Of a stretch of 64,000 nt of DNA, positions 15,847 to 23,263 are shown one piece after another. The notes beneath the pieces are model-generated. The model was not told the origin of the DNA. It did not search any database and saw only the letters and a list, made by a program, of their open reading frames with translations. Both the position numbers and the translations under genes were made by a program. The DNA comes from Collinsella sp. AM17-1 (GTDB lineage: Bacteria > Actinomycetota > Coriobacteriia > Coriobacteriales > Coriobacteriaceae): positions 75,401 to 139,400 of the forward strand of contig NZ_QRJZ01000001.1 of assembly GCF_003470665.1 (NCBI RefSeq), given 5' to 3'. How positions within the stretch are numbered: position 1 is the stretch's first letter; each line of letters starts with the position of its first letter.

Positions 15847-17522
15847 TGAAGGAGCTTTCCGAGGTCCTGCAGGATTGGGAGGCTGTGATCGGCCTGGAGA
15901 TCCATACCGAGCTCACCGCACTCGATACCAAGATGTTCTGCAACTGCAAGCTCAGCCACGATGACGAGCCCAACGCCAACGTGTGCCCGGTGTGCCTGGG
16001 CCTGCCCGGTGCGCTGCCGGTGCCCAACAAGCGCGCCATCGAGAGCATCGTCAAGGCGGGTCTGGCCACCAACTGCGAGATCCAGCGCCACTCGATGTTC
16101 TACCGCAAGCACTACTTCTATCCCGATATGGCCAAGAACTTCCAGACCACGCAGGGTCCGGTCGCCTTTGCCATGTACGGTCACCTGGACCTGGACGTGA
16201 CCGGTCGCGGTGCTGCCGAGCGCCCCGACTGCGCGTTTGGCGAGTCCGAGGCTCAGAGCCTGGCGAGCGCTTCGGCCAACGCCGAGGGCCTGTCCACGTC
16301 CATGACGTCGACCATGCGCGAGGGCAACCAGCGCGCCGGTCACCTGGCCAGCTATGATGCGTCCAGCCTGCAGATGCCCGAGCGCCGCGATGACGGTTCC
16401 TACACGGTGCCCATCCGCATCCTGCGCATCCACATGGAGGAGGACGCCGCCAAGATGGTCCACGTGGGCGGTGCCGAGGGCCGCATTACCGCCGCGGCCG
16501 AGTCACTCGTCGACTACAACCGCTGCGGCACGCCTTTGATTGAGCTCGTGACTGAGCCCGACTTGCGCACGCCCGAGGAAGCGCGCCTGTTTATGGAGAA
16601 GCTCCGTCGCATCTTTGTGACGCTGGGCATTTCGGACTGCTCCATGGAGAAGGGTTCCATGCGCTGCGACGGCAACGTGTCGCTGCGCCGCCGCGGCGAG
16701 ACCAAGCTGGGTACCAAGACCGAGCTCAAGAACCTCAACTCGTTTAAGAGCCTACACGACGGCCTTGCCTACGAGATTTGCCGTCAGGCCGAGGTGCTCG
16801 AGGAGGGCGGCATCATCTATCAGGAGACCCGCCACTGGGAGCCCAGCCGTAAGCGCACCGTGGTTATGCGTGTGAAGGAGACGGCCGACGACTATCGTCT
16901 GTTCCCCGATCCCGACCTGGCACCGTTCGATCTGGACGATGAGTTCATCGACCGCTGCCGTGGCGAGATTCCTGAGCTGCCCGATGCCAAGCGCGCCCGT
17001 TTTGAGGCCGACTTTGGCATTAAGGCGGCCGACGCCGAGCAGATCGCCGGCGACCCCGAGTTTGCCGAGTTCTTTGAGGCCGCTGCTGCTGGTATGGCTG
17101 GCAAGGAGGCCCAGACGGTCGCAAACCTGCTGGTCAACGAGATGATCGCCTACCTTAAGGGCGCGGGCGTGTCGCTCGCCGAGTCCGGCATCGCGCCGAC
17201 TCAGGTGGCCGCTCTTGCCAAGCTGCTGGCGACCGATGCCATCAGCTCCAACCAAGCGCACGAGGTCTTTGAGGCTATGGCCCAGACCGGTGACGACCCC
17301 AACAAGATCGTCGACGAACGCGGTATGCGTCAGGTGAGCGATGCCGGCGCGCTGCAGCCGATTGTGGACGAGGTGTTGGCAAACTGTGCCGAGCAGGCGC
17401 AGCAGTACCGCGACGGCAACCAGAAGGTCATCGGCTTTTTGGTGGGTCAGTGCATGAAGGCGAGCCGCGGCAAGGGCAACCCGAAGCTCTTCAACGAGTT
17501 GCTGAGAACGTCGCTCTCGTAA
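15846..17522 (+). CDS. gatB: Asp/Glu-tRNA amidotransferase subunit B with an extra internal segment
   Basis: A 558-aa protein versus roughly 475-500 for most GatB. It starts with the typical DWEAVIGLEIHTEL and has CNCKL..NVCPVCLGLPG zinc-type cysteines, RIHMEEDAAKM and the LNSFKSL block; the C-terminal part is the YqeY-like tRNA-binding tail. An insertion of about 65 residues (about 118-186) sits between the FYPDMAKNFQTTQ motif and RIHMEED. It interrupts the substrate-activation domain but stays in frame and has ordinary codon use, so it is probably a lineage feature. The ATG overlaps the gatA stop. Confidence 0.95.
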   Translation: MKELSEVLQDWEAVIGLEIHTELTALDTKMFCNCKLSHDDEPNANVCPVCLGLPGALPVPNKRAIESIVKAGLATNCEIQRHSMFYRKHYFYPDMAKNFQTTQGPVAFAMYGHLDLDVTGRGAAERPDCAFGESEAQSLASASANAEGLSTSMTSTMREGNQRAGHLASYDASSLQMPERRDDGSYTVPIRILRIHMEEDAAKMVHVGGAEGRITAAAESLVDYNRCGTPLIELVTEPDLRTPEEARLFMEKLRRIFVTLGISDCSMEKGSMRCDGNVSLRRRGETKLGTKTELKNLNSFKSLHDGLAYEICRQAEVLEEGGIIYQETRHWEPSRKRTVVMRVKETADDYRLFPDPDLAPFDLDDEFIDRCRGEIPELPDAKRARFEADFGIKAADAEQIAGDPEFAEFFEAAAAGMAGKEAQTVANLLVNEMIAYLKGAGVSLAESGIAPTQVAALAKLLATDAISSNQAHEVFEAMAQTGDDPNKIVDERGMRQVSDAGALQPIVDEVLANCAEQAQQYRDGNQKVIGFLVGQCMKASRGKGNPKLFNELLRTSLS

Positions 17523-17526
17523 GCGG

Positions 17527-17668
17527 GAACCCGGGAGCCCCGGCAGGGCGGGTGCTTCCTCAAAATTTCAAACAGTCCTGCGCAAGACGAAGGCCACATT
17601 AAGTGGCCTTCTTTGCGTGCGGAACTCATTTTGAGCAAGCACCCGCCCTGCCGGGGCTCCCGGGTTTC
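17527..17668 (+). repeat. Nested long hairpin, GGAGCCCCGG family (copy A)
   Basis: Arms of about 40 bp (17527-17566 and 17628-17668) are nearly perfectly complementary, starting at ACCCGGGAGCCCCGG. They enclose an inner terminator-like stem, GAAGGCCAC-attaa-GTGGCCTTC (about 17590-17611). It lies just after the gatB stop codon. Copy B (33189-33322) has the same layout with different arm sequence. Confidence 0.85.
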
Positions 17669-17713
17669 GTGACGACTCGGCCGTTCGGGTCAGGTAGGCT
17701 GAATGGAATTTGG

Positions 17714-17746
17714 TGAATGAGGGCGCCGTTGGCGCCCTCATTCTTT
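17714..17746 (+). terminator. Terminator downstream of gatB
   Basis: GAATGAGGGCGCC-gtt-GGCGCCCTCATTC is followed by TTTATGG. It is a strong stem between the long hairpin and the MITE-like element. Confidence 0.75.
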
Positions 17747-17761
17747 ATGGATGTTGAAAAC

Positions 17762-17941
17762 GAAGGTGAATACTTTTCCGCGAAGTGAACGACCTATTTT
17801 GGACCCCTGAAACATCAACACTTTTCTGACTCGGTTTCCTGCGGTTTTGTCGAGTGTTTCCTGCGATTTTGCTGCGAAAAAATGCGGATGCTTCGGGGGT
17901 CCAATTTTGCTCGTTCACTTTGCGGAAAACCATTCACCTTC
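17762..17941. mobile_element. MITE-like element with 55-bp imperfect terminal inverted repeats
   Basis: Left arm 17762-17816 and right arm 17887-17941 are inverted copies, 46 of 55 positions matching without gaps, and begin GAAGGTGAAT. The 70-bp interior contains TTTCCTGCG direct repeats and no gene. It looks like a non-autonomous transposable element or a very long RNA hairpin. Confidence 0.7.
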
Positions 17942-18056
17942 AATTTGCTGGAGGGAAGAGGGACACCTCTTTGGCGTTACGGATGTACATCGCGGCGGGC
18001 GGATTGCCAGAAGCTGGCTGTTCCGCACCTTAAGATTTCCAAAAAGTTAACCTTTG

Positions 18057-18087
18057 TTGACCTCAATAGTTAGATAAACTAAACTAT
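18057..18087 (+). promoter_or_regulatory. Promoter and operator of the DUF6110/metal-ATPase operon
   Basis: TTGACC (18057-18062), a 17-bp spacer and TAAACT (18080-18085). Inverted arms ATAGTTAG (18066-18073) and CTAAACTAT (18079-18087) cover the spacer and -10. Read on the minus strand, TTAGTTTATCTAAC recalls DtxR/IdeR iron boxes (TTAGGTTAG-CTAACCTAA), though the spacing is one base short. Metal-responsive repression is an inference. Confidence 0.55.
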
Positions 18088-18172
18088 TTTCCAAAAGTGT
18101 GCTCGAGCAAACTTGTTTACTCGAGTACTGAGGCACCGTGCCGCGTCCAATGCGGCAAAAGGGAGAAGCAAC

Positions 18173-18418
18173 ATGAAGAAGTCGACGTTCAATACCCTGC
18201 TTGTCGGTGGCGGTTTTCTGCTTGGCACGGCCGGCATCAAGCTGCTTACCAGCGCTCCGGTAAAGAATGCCTGCGTGCAGGGTATCGCGTGCGGCATGCG
18301 CATCAAGAATGGCTACCAGGACATGGTCGAGCAGGCCAAGGCTAATGTCGACGACATGGTTGCCGAGGCGGCCTACATCACCCAGAGCGAGGCCGCTGCG
18401 GACAAGGCAGCCGAGTAG
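18173..18418 (+). CDS. DUF6110-type small protein, partner of a metal ATPase
   Basis: An 81-aa protein from ATG 18173 (GGGAGAAGC site; an upstream in-frame start at 18113 lacks one). Residues about 8-30 form a glycine-rich hydrophobic helix (TLLVGGGFLLGTAGIKLLTS), followed by an amphipathic Ala/Glu-rich tail. The pattern matches small proteins annotated DUF6110 that are commonly encoded beside P-type ATPases. It ends 18 bp before the ATPase start and shares its promoter. It may be a membrane accessory protein for the transporter. No catalytic residue is visible. The family assignment is from memory. Confidence 0.65.
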   Translation: MKKSTFNTLLVGGGFLLGTAGIKLLTSAPVKNACVQGIACGMRIKNGYQDMVEQAKANVDDMVAEAAYITQSEAAADKAAE

Positions 18419-18436
18419 CACTCCCAGGCACAAACT

Positions 18437-20512
18437 ATGAGATTCTCGATTATCAGCGAGATCCCCGGCAGGACCCGTCTTCAGTTGGCGGGTCCTGTGC
18501 CAGAGAGCGATCTCGATGCGCTTCTAAAGCTCAGTGGCGAAATCGATGGCGTGCGCAAGGTGCGCGTCTACGGCCGCATCGGCCAGATGGCGCTCGAATA
18601 TGACGAGCAGCGTCGTGCAGGCGTGCTCGATGCTCTGGGCGCACTCGACGCCCAGGCCATTGCCGACGCAAAGACGGGTTACGTGATGCAGCTTGAGCCA
18701 CGCAAGCACAAGCTCGTTATGGATCTTGCTACACTCATCGGCGCCCACTATGCGCGCCGATGGTTTTTGCCCACGCCCCTGCGTGCGGTGTTTGTCGTAG
18801 CCGGTTACATGACCTTTTTGCGCGCTGCCCTTCATGAGCTGGCGCAGCCACGCCTGACCGTTCCTGTGCTCGACGCTTCGGCCATCGGCATTTCGTTCGT
18901 CAAACGCGACGTCGACACCGCGGGCCAGACGATGTTCCTGCTCAACGTGGGCGAGCTGCTCGAGGACTACACCCGCGCCATGAGCGAAAACGAGCTCATC
19001 AACTCGCTGCTCGACGTGCCCGACAAGGCGCAAAAGGTTGTCGGCGACACCGAGGTGAGCGTTCCCGCCACCGAGCTTGAGCCCGGCGATCTGGTCGCCG
19101 TGCGTACTGGCATGTCCATTTGCATCGATGGTGTTGTTGAGCAGGGGAGCGCTATGGTCAACCAGGCGACCCTGACCGGCGAGCCGCTTGCCGTCGAGCG
19201 CAGCGCAGGCGACGACGTGTTCGCCGGAACCGTCGTGGAAGACGGCAGCATCTTGGTGCGCGTGCGCGCCAATACGGCCCAGACCAAGCTCCGCTCGATC
19301 GTCTCGCTCGTGCAGGCGGCCGACTCGCTCAAGTCCGAGGGCCAGTCGCATATGGAAGACCTCGCCAACAAGATCGTCCCGTGGAACTTTCTGCTTGCGG
19401 GCTTGGTTGCGTTCACCACGCGAAGCCTCATCAAGACCTCGGCGGCGCTGATGGTCGACTACTCGTGCGCACTCAAGCTCACGGGTTCCGTCGCCGTCAT
19501 GACTGCCATGAGCGACGCTGCCAAGATGGGTGTTATGGTCAAGGGCGCGAAGTATTTTGAGTCGTTTGCCAAGGCCGACACCATTGTGTTTGATAAGACC
19601 GGCACGCTGACCGAGGCACAGCCGCGCCTGGCTTGCGTGCTTACCACCGATGGCTGGAGTGAGGACGAGATTCTGCGCCTTTCCGCTTGCCTGGAGGAGC
19701 ATTTTCCGCATCCGGTGGCGCGCGCCGTGGTCAATGCGGCACGTGAGCGCGGACTCGAGCACCGCGAGCGCCATGCTGCCGTCGAGTACATCGTGGCGCA
19801 CGGTATCGCTTCGTCCATTGAAGAGCGTCGCGCCATCATCGGTTCCGCGCACTTTGTATTCGAGGACGAGGGTGCGCAGCTTGAGTCCGACATCAAGGAG
19901 CGCATCGAGTCCCAGATGCAGGGCTTGTCGCCGCTGTACCTGGCGGTCGACGGCACGGTCGTTGGCGTGCTCGGTATCGAGGACCCGCTCAAACCCGGCG
20001 TGCGCGAGGCCATCGCCGACCTGCATGCGCTGGGCGTTAAGCATGTCGTTATGCTCACGGGCGATTCCGAGCGCACGGCCGAGCGTATTGCGCGAGAGGC
20101 AGGAGTCGACGAGTTTAAGGCCGAGCTGCTGCCCGAGGACAAGTACGCGTATGTAGAGCGCATTAAGGGCGAGGGGCGCCACGTTGCCATGGTGGGCGAC
20201 GGCGTTAACGATTCGCCGGCACTCGGTTTGGCTGACGTGGGCCTGGCGATGGGTGGCGGAAGCGACATTGCCAAGGAGGTCGCCGACATCATCCTGACCG
20301 ACACGGATCTGGCCGCGATCGTGCGCCTGCGCCGCATGAGCCAGGGCCTCGTTGATCGTTTGACGAGCTCCTATTCTAAGGTGATGCTCACCAACTCAGC
20401 GCTCCTGGCACTGGGCATTACCGGCGCGATTACCCCGCAGGCGTCGTCGCTGCTGCACAATGGCTCGACGATTGCCTACAGCCTGAGCAACGCGAAGGCA
20501 TATCTGCGCTAG
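18437..20512 (+). CDS. P1B-type metal ATPase with SCA transport motif (P1B-6-like)
   Basis: A 691-aa P-type ATPase. The N terminus has a divergent HMA-like domain lacking CxxC. Core motifs are TLTGEPLAV (actuator), DKTGTLT with phosphorylated Asp386, an HP locus (FPHPVARAV), MLTGDSERTA and GDGVND. The metal-site helix reads DYSCALKL (S343-C344-A345) instead of the usual CPC or SPC. SCA-type pumps are placed in subgroup P1B-6, the class of FezB in iron-storing ferrosome clusters. With the small partner gene and a DtxR-like operator, iron is the favoured substrate, but manganese or zinc export is possible. Confidence 0.88.
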   Translation: MRFSIISEIPGRTRLQLAGPVPESDLDALLKLSGEIDGVRKVRVYGRIGQMALEYDEQRRAGVLDALGALDAQAIADAKTGYVMQLEPRKHKLVMDLATLIGAHYARRWFLPTPLRAVFVVAGYMTFLRAALHELAQPRLTVPVLDASAIGISFVKRDVDTAGQTMFLLNVGELLEDYTRAMSENELINSLLDVPDKAQKVVGDTEVSVPATELEPGDLVAVRTGMSICIDGVVEQGSAMVNQATLTGEPLAVERSAGDDVFAGTVVEDGSILVRVRANTAQTKLRSIVSLVQAADSLKSEGQSHMEDLANKIVPWNFLLAGLVAFTTRSLIKTSAALMVDYSCALKLTGSVAVMTAMSDAAKMGVMVKGAKYFESFAKADTIVFDKTGTLTEAQPRLACVLTTDGWSEDEILRLSACLEEHFPHPVARAVVNAARERGLEHRERHAAVEYIVAHGIASSIEERRAIIGSAHFVFEDEGAQLESDIKERIESQMQGLSPLYLAVDGTVVGVLGIEDPLKPGVREAIADLHALGVKHVVMLTGDSERTAERIAREAGVDEFKAELLPEDKYAYVERIKGEGRHVAMVGDGVNDSPALGLADVGLAMGGGSDIAKEVADIILTDTDLAAIVRLRRMSQGLVDRLTSSYSKVMLTNSALLALGITGAITPQASSLLHNGSTIAYSLSNAKAYLR

Positions 20513-20531
20513 CGCTTTTGCTTGAGTTTAT

Positions 20532-20577
20532 GGCCTGCATTTGGACGGTGTTGCATCTGTCGGAATGCAGGCCTTTT
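20532..20577 (+). terminator. Terminator of the metal ATPase operon
   Basis: GGCCTGCATT (20532-20541) pairs with AATGCAGGCC (20564-20573), followed by TTTT. Confidence 0.7.
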
Positions 20578-20581
20578 GCGT

Positions 20582-20620
20582 TTGACCATGTGCTAGCAGC
20601 AATATATAGTGATGCTAGCA
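20582..20620 (+). promoter_or_regulatory. Toxin-antitoxin promoter with paired TGCTAGCA operators
   Basis: TTGACC (20582-20587), a 17-bp spacer and TATAGT (20605-20610). Two copies of the self-complementary octamer TGCTAGCA (20591-20598 and 20613-20620) sit in the spacer and just after the -10, 22 bp apart, about two helix turns. This suits cooperative binding by the ribbon-helix-helix antitoxin. Confidence 0.65.
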
Positions 20621-20650
20621 AAGATAGCAGAAGTCGAAGGTGAGGTTGAG

Positions 20651-21004
20651 ATGGGTGCTGTTGGCAGCATGGCGCAGGTGAATGTTCGCGTCGATCGTCA
20701 GGTCAAGGACCATGCGGAGGAAGCGTTGCGGCTTTCGGGCGCCTCACTGCCCGAGCTCATCAAAAAGGTGGTGGCCAAGGTCGCGCAGGGTGGCGGGCAG
20801 TGCGAGGAAGTGCTTGCGGCCGTCGACGACCGGCAACAGACCGTCGTGCCCGATACTCTGTTCGCCGCGTCGTGGGCAGCGGCAGACCGGCTTTACGCGG
20901 ACCTGGGCATTGCTACGTCGCCCGTATCCGACGATCGCGATTGGGACACAATCTATTCCGAAGCCATGGACGAGCGCTATCGCCAAAAGGGGATGATCCT
21001 GTGA
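20651..21004 (+). CDS. Ribbon-helix-helix antitoxin (RelB/DinJ-like)
   Basis: A 117-aa protein from ATG 20651, preceded by AGGTGAGG. In-frame ATGs at 20609 and 20612 overlap the operator region and are less likely. The N terminus MAQVNVRVDRQVKDHAEEALRLSGASLPELIKKVV is a beta strand and two helices, the RHH DNA-binding fold of RelB/DinJ antitoxins. The C-terminal part (DWDTIYSEAMDERYRQKG) would bind the toxin. Its TGA overlaps the GTG of the PIN gene. It is expected to repress its promoter through the paired octamers upstream. Confidence 0.75.
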   Translation: MGAVGSMAQVNVRVDRQVKDHAEEALRLSGASLPELIKKVVAKVAQGGGQCEEVLAAVDDRQQTVVPDTLFAASWAAADRLYADLGIATSPVSDDRDWDTIYSEAMDERYRQKGMIL

Positions 21005-21516
21005 GCGGGGCTCCCCTCAAGATCATGGTGGACGCCAACGTATGGGTTGATTCATTTTGCGTCGACCATGCCGAGTCGCTTGCCGCGCGTGCGTTTATCG
21101 GACGGGCTGCGGAATCTGGCGCAACGTTGCTCTTTCCGGTGCATATCGCCAAGGATGTACTGTATGTTGTCCAGCACGAGCTCAAGCGCAGGGTTATTGC
21201 TAAAAAAGGCTCGGTCGACGAAGCATCGGCACGAGCGATAGGCGAGGCCGCGCTGGCGTTTGTTCGAAATATGACCGAAAACGCCACCGCCGTGGGCGCA
21301 GACGCATCCGATTTGTGGTTGGCCAATAAGTATCTAACGCTTCATCATGATTACGAGGATAATTTGGTGTTGGCGGCATGCAGACGCGCTGGGGCAGATT
21401 ACTTGGTAACTAACGATCGCAAACTGCTCGAACATGCCGATCTTGCAGCAAAGACACCTCGTCAAATGATGCCGATTCTTGCTTTGGCCGAACGCGGCGT
21501 CGCGGCTATCGGTTGA
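21001..21516 (+). CDS. PIN-domain toxin (VapC-like ribonuclease)
   Basis: A 171-aa protein starting with GTG at 21001, overlapping the antitoxin stop by 4 bp. PIN acidic residues are visible: Asp in IMVDANVWVDSF, a central Glu-rich helix, Asp in DYEDNLVLAACRRAGADYLVTND and the following Asn-Asp. PIN toxins are Mg-dependent ribonucleases that cut tRNA or other RNA. Pairing of a RelB/DinJ-type antitoxin with a PIN toxin is a known mixed arrangement. The call relies on motif layout and gene context. Confidence 0.78.
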   Translation: MSGAPLKIMVDANVWVDSFCVDHAESLAARAFIGRAAESGATLLFPVHIAKDVLYVVQHELKRRVIAKKGSVDEASARAIGEAALAFVRNMTENATAVGADASDLWLANKYLTLHHDYEDNLVLAACRRAGADYLVTNDRKLLEHADLAAKTPRQMMPILALAERGVAAIG

Positions 21517-21574
21517 CGCGAGCTGTTTGTGGGCCTCTTGGACGACGATACGCCAAAGGGCCCGCGTCTGCTAT

Positions 21575-22009
21575 TTACAAAAGCTCGGCCTTAATGGCGG
21601 GACTTTCTGCGAGCTGCTCGGCTGCCTTTTCGTCGGAGCTGTCGAGTGCTGCTAGACTGCGGTAAACCCACTCGTTGACCTGGGTGTTCTTGACGCCTGC
21701 GGTCTGCATAAGGGCGCCTACCTCGCGGATTGCTGCGAGTAGATCGGCTTTGGGACCCGCGAGCTCGACCTCGATGCCGTGGTAGGCGGCCACGCCGCGG
21801 TTCTCACTCACGTGGTCGATAAAGCCCTCGACGGTCTCAAGCTGCTGGGCGAGAGCTGCATCATCGTCAGCGTCCAGCACGACGAGTGCGTTCGATACCG
21901 TGAGGGCGGGATGTCCGCAGGGGGCAAAGCCTTCGATGACATCCATAGCTTCGGTAATGGTTGAGCCCAGGCCTGCGAGGGCATTGATGAGTTGCTGCTT
22001 GGTATCCAT
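21575..22009 (-). CDS. Hypothetical cytoplasmic protein
   Basis: A 144-aa acidic protein with no signal peptide or membrane segment; start ATG 22009 behind AAAGGA. It is mostly helical with alternating Ala/Leu-rich stretches (ALAQQLETVEGFIDHVSENRG, LLAAIREVGALMQ). I do not recognise the family. It is convergent with the PIN toxin and divergent from tmRNA. Codon use matches the neighbourhood, so it is likely a real gene. Confidence 0.6.
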   Translation of the reverse strand: MDTKQQLINALAGLGSTITEAMDVIEGFAPCGHPALTVSNALVVLDADDDAALAQQLETVEGFIDHVSENRGVAAYHGIEVELAGPKADLLAAIREVGALMQTAGVKNTQVNEWVYRSLAALDSSDEKAAEQLAESPAIKAELL

Positions 22010-22248
22010 AACGGTCCTTTCGACGGGTCAATTTTGCTTGGCGAAAATATACGTGACGTGATCGGTAGCAAAAGTGCGAAGTGCGGCGCACATTAGGGTC
22101 TTCACAGCTCGTGCATAGAGCGGCTGTCTGCCTTTAGAACGTGGTAAGATAGCTATCCACGAGCGGGGTTCACCCCGCGTGTTCCTTGAAAAGTCGACGG
22201 TTATCGGGTGTTTGCAGATCCGATACCATCCAGACTTTCCCGACATTC

Positions 22249-22612
22249 GGGGGCGACTGGTTTCGACACGATAGCTCTGAGAGAGGAAGCAAGCCGAGGT
22301 CTCCTCGCCTCGTTAAATAGGGGTACCGTCAAATTGAATTGACAACAACTCTTCTTTTGAGCCTATGGCTCTCGCTGCTTAGTTTATAGCGGCGCGTCAA
22401 CCCGGTGATTTCCCCGACACCGGCGCGACGTCATTTTAGGGGAATGCTCCTGCGCACGTAATCGGTATGGCGCAGGCTAAGACCGAACCGGTTGGGATGC
22501 CGCGAGCGTGTCGTTGCGCGCAAAGCGTCCGAGACTAAACCAGCGACTGAGCTTGGAGATGCCAATCAGGGGGCTTTCGTGGACCGGAGTTCGATTCTCC
22601 GCGCCTCCACCA
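22249..22612 (+). ncRNA. ssrA: tmRNA (trans-translation RNA)
   Basis: The 5' end GGGGGCGACTGGTTTCGAC and the 3' end GGAGTTCGATTCTCCGCGCCTCCACCA form the tRNA-like acceptor and T arm, with GGGGGCG pairing to CGCCTCC and an encoded CCA. The tag reading frame runs 22341-22382 and encodes DNNSSFEPMALAA before TAG, so the tag is probably (A)DNNSSFEPMALAA, ending in the usual ALAA degradation signal. The resume codon is taken as GAC because an in-frame TGA lies two codons upstream. The length of 364 nt is normal. It rescues stalled ribosomes with SmpB. Confidence 0.95.
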
Positions 22613-22620
22613 ATAGTTAC

Positions 22621-22655
22621 AAGCAGGTAGAGAAGTGTCTCTACCTGCTTTTTTA
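22621..22655 (+). terminator. tmRNA terminator
   Basis: AAGCAGGTAGAGA pairs with TCTCTACCTGCTT, followed by a T-run (TTTTTA). Confidence 0.9.
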
Positions 22656-22666
22656 TTACTTACAGA

Positions 22667-22832
22667 TACCGCGGAGAATCGAACTCTGTGCAGGGCGCGG
22701 GCGTTAGGAAAACGCGTGAGCGTTTTTAGCCCGCGGGCGAGGACGCCGGCAGGCGGCCGAAGCCGGTGCGGGGTCGCGAAGCGAACACGCGGATTCTCCG
22801 CGCAAAGCTCCAACCCTATACAGATGCGATGC
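22667..22832 (+). repeat. tmRNA-end-bounded palindromic element, unit 1
   Basis: A 166-bp GC-rich unit. Its left edge carries GCGGAGAATCGAACTC, the exact reverse complement of the tmRNA T-arm region. Its right edge carries GGATTCTCCGCGC...CTCCA, a forward copy of the tmRNA 3' end lacking part of the T loop. Internal hairpins include AAAACGCgtgaGCGTTTTT. Unit 2 is nearly identical. Confidence 0.8.
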
Positions 22833-22879
22833 CGATGGGATGACGACCGGCAATACCCCGCGCCAACGCCACCCCCCCG

Positions 22880-23045
22880 TACCGCGGAGAATCGAACTCT
22901 GTGCAGGGCGCGGGCGTTAGGAAAACGCGTGAGCGTTTTTAGCCCGCGGGCGAGGACGCCGGCAGGCGGCCGAAGCCGGTGCGGGTTCGCGAAGCGAACA
23001 CGCGGATTCTCCGCGCAAAGCTCCAACCCTATATAGATGCGATGC
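22880..23045 (+). repeat. tmRNA-end-bounded palindromic element, unit 2
   Basis: Differs from unit 1 by only a few bases over 166 bp and starts 213 bp after it. The ~47-bp spacer after unit 1 and that after unit 2 are unrelated. Confidence 0.85.
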
Positions 23046-23091
23046 TATCGAATCTCAGCCGACCATGCGCCGCATCAACGGAATCCCAAAC

Positions 23092-23222
23092 CCGCGGAGA
23101 ATCGAACTCTGTGCAGGGCGCGAGCGTAAAGAAAACGCCGCAGCAACGCAGAGTGGGACGGGCTTTCCGCCGACCGCCCCGTCCTCCGCAACTCCAAAAC
23201 CAATGCGCTCTCTATCCCAAAA
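23092..23222 (+). repeat. tmRNA-end-bounded element, degenerate unit 3
   Basis: Begins with the same CGCGGAGAATCGAACTCTG about 210 bp after unit 2, keeps GAAAACGC, then diverges. It ends shortly before the patatin gene. Confidence 0.65.
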
Positions 23223-23263
23223 CTGGGTAGAAGAAGGCCAAAACGAAACAGCAGGAGGTCAAT

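Noticed and set aside
22535..23026. Minus-strand ORF of 163 codons across the tmRNA downstream repeats
   Set aside because: It repeats itself because the DNA repeats, starts inside hairpins, and overlaps the tmRNA 3' end.
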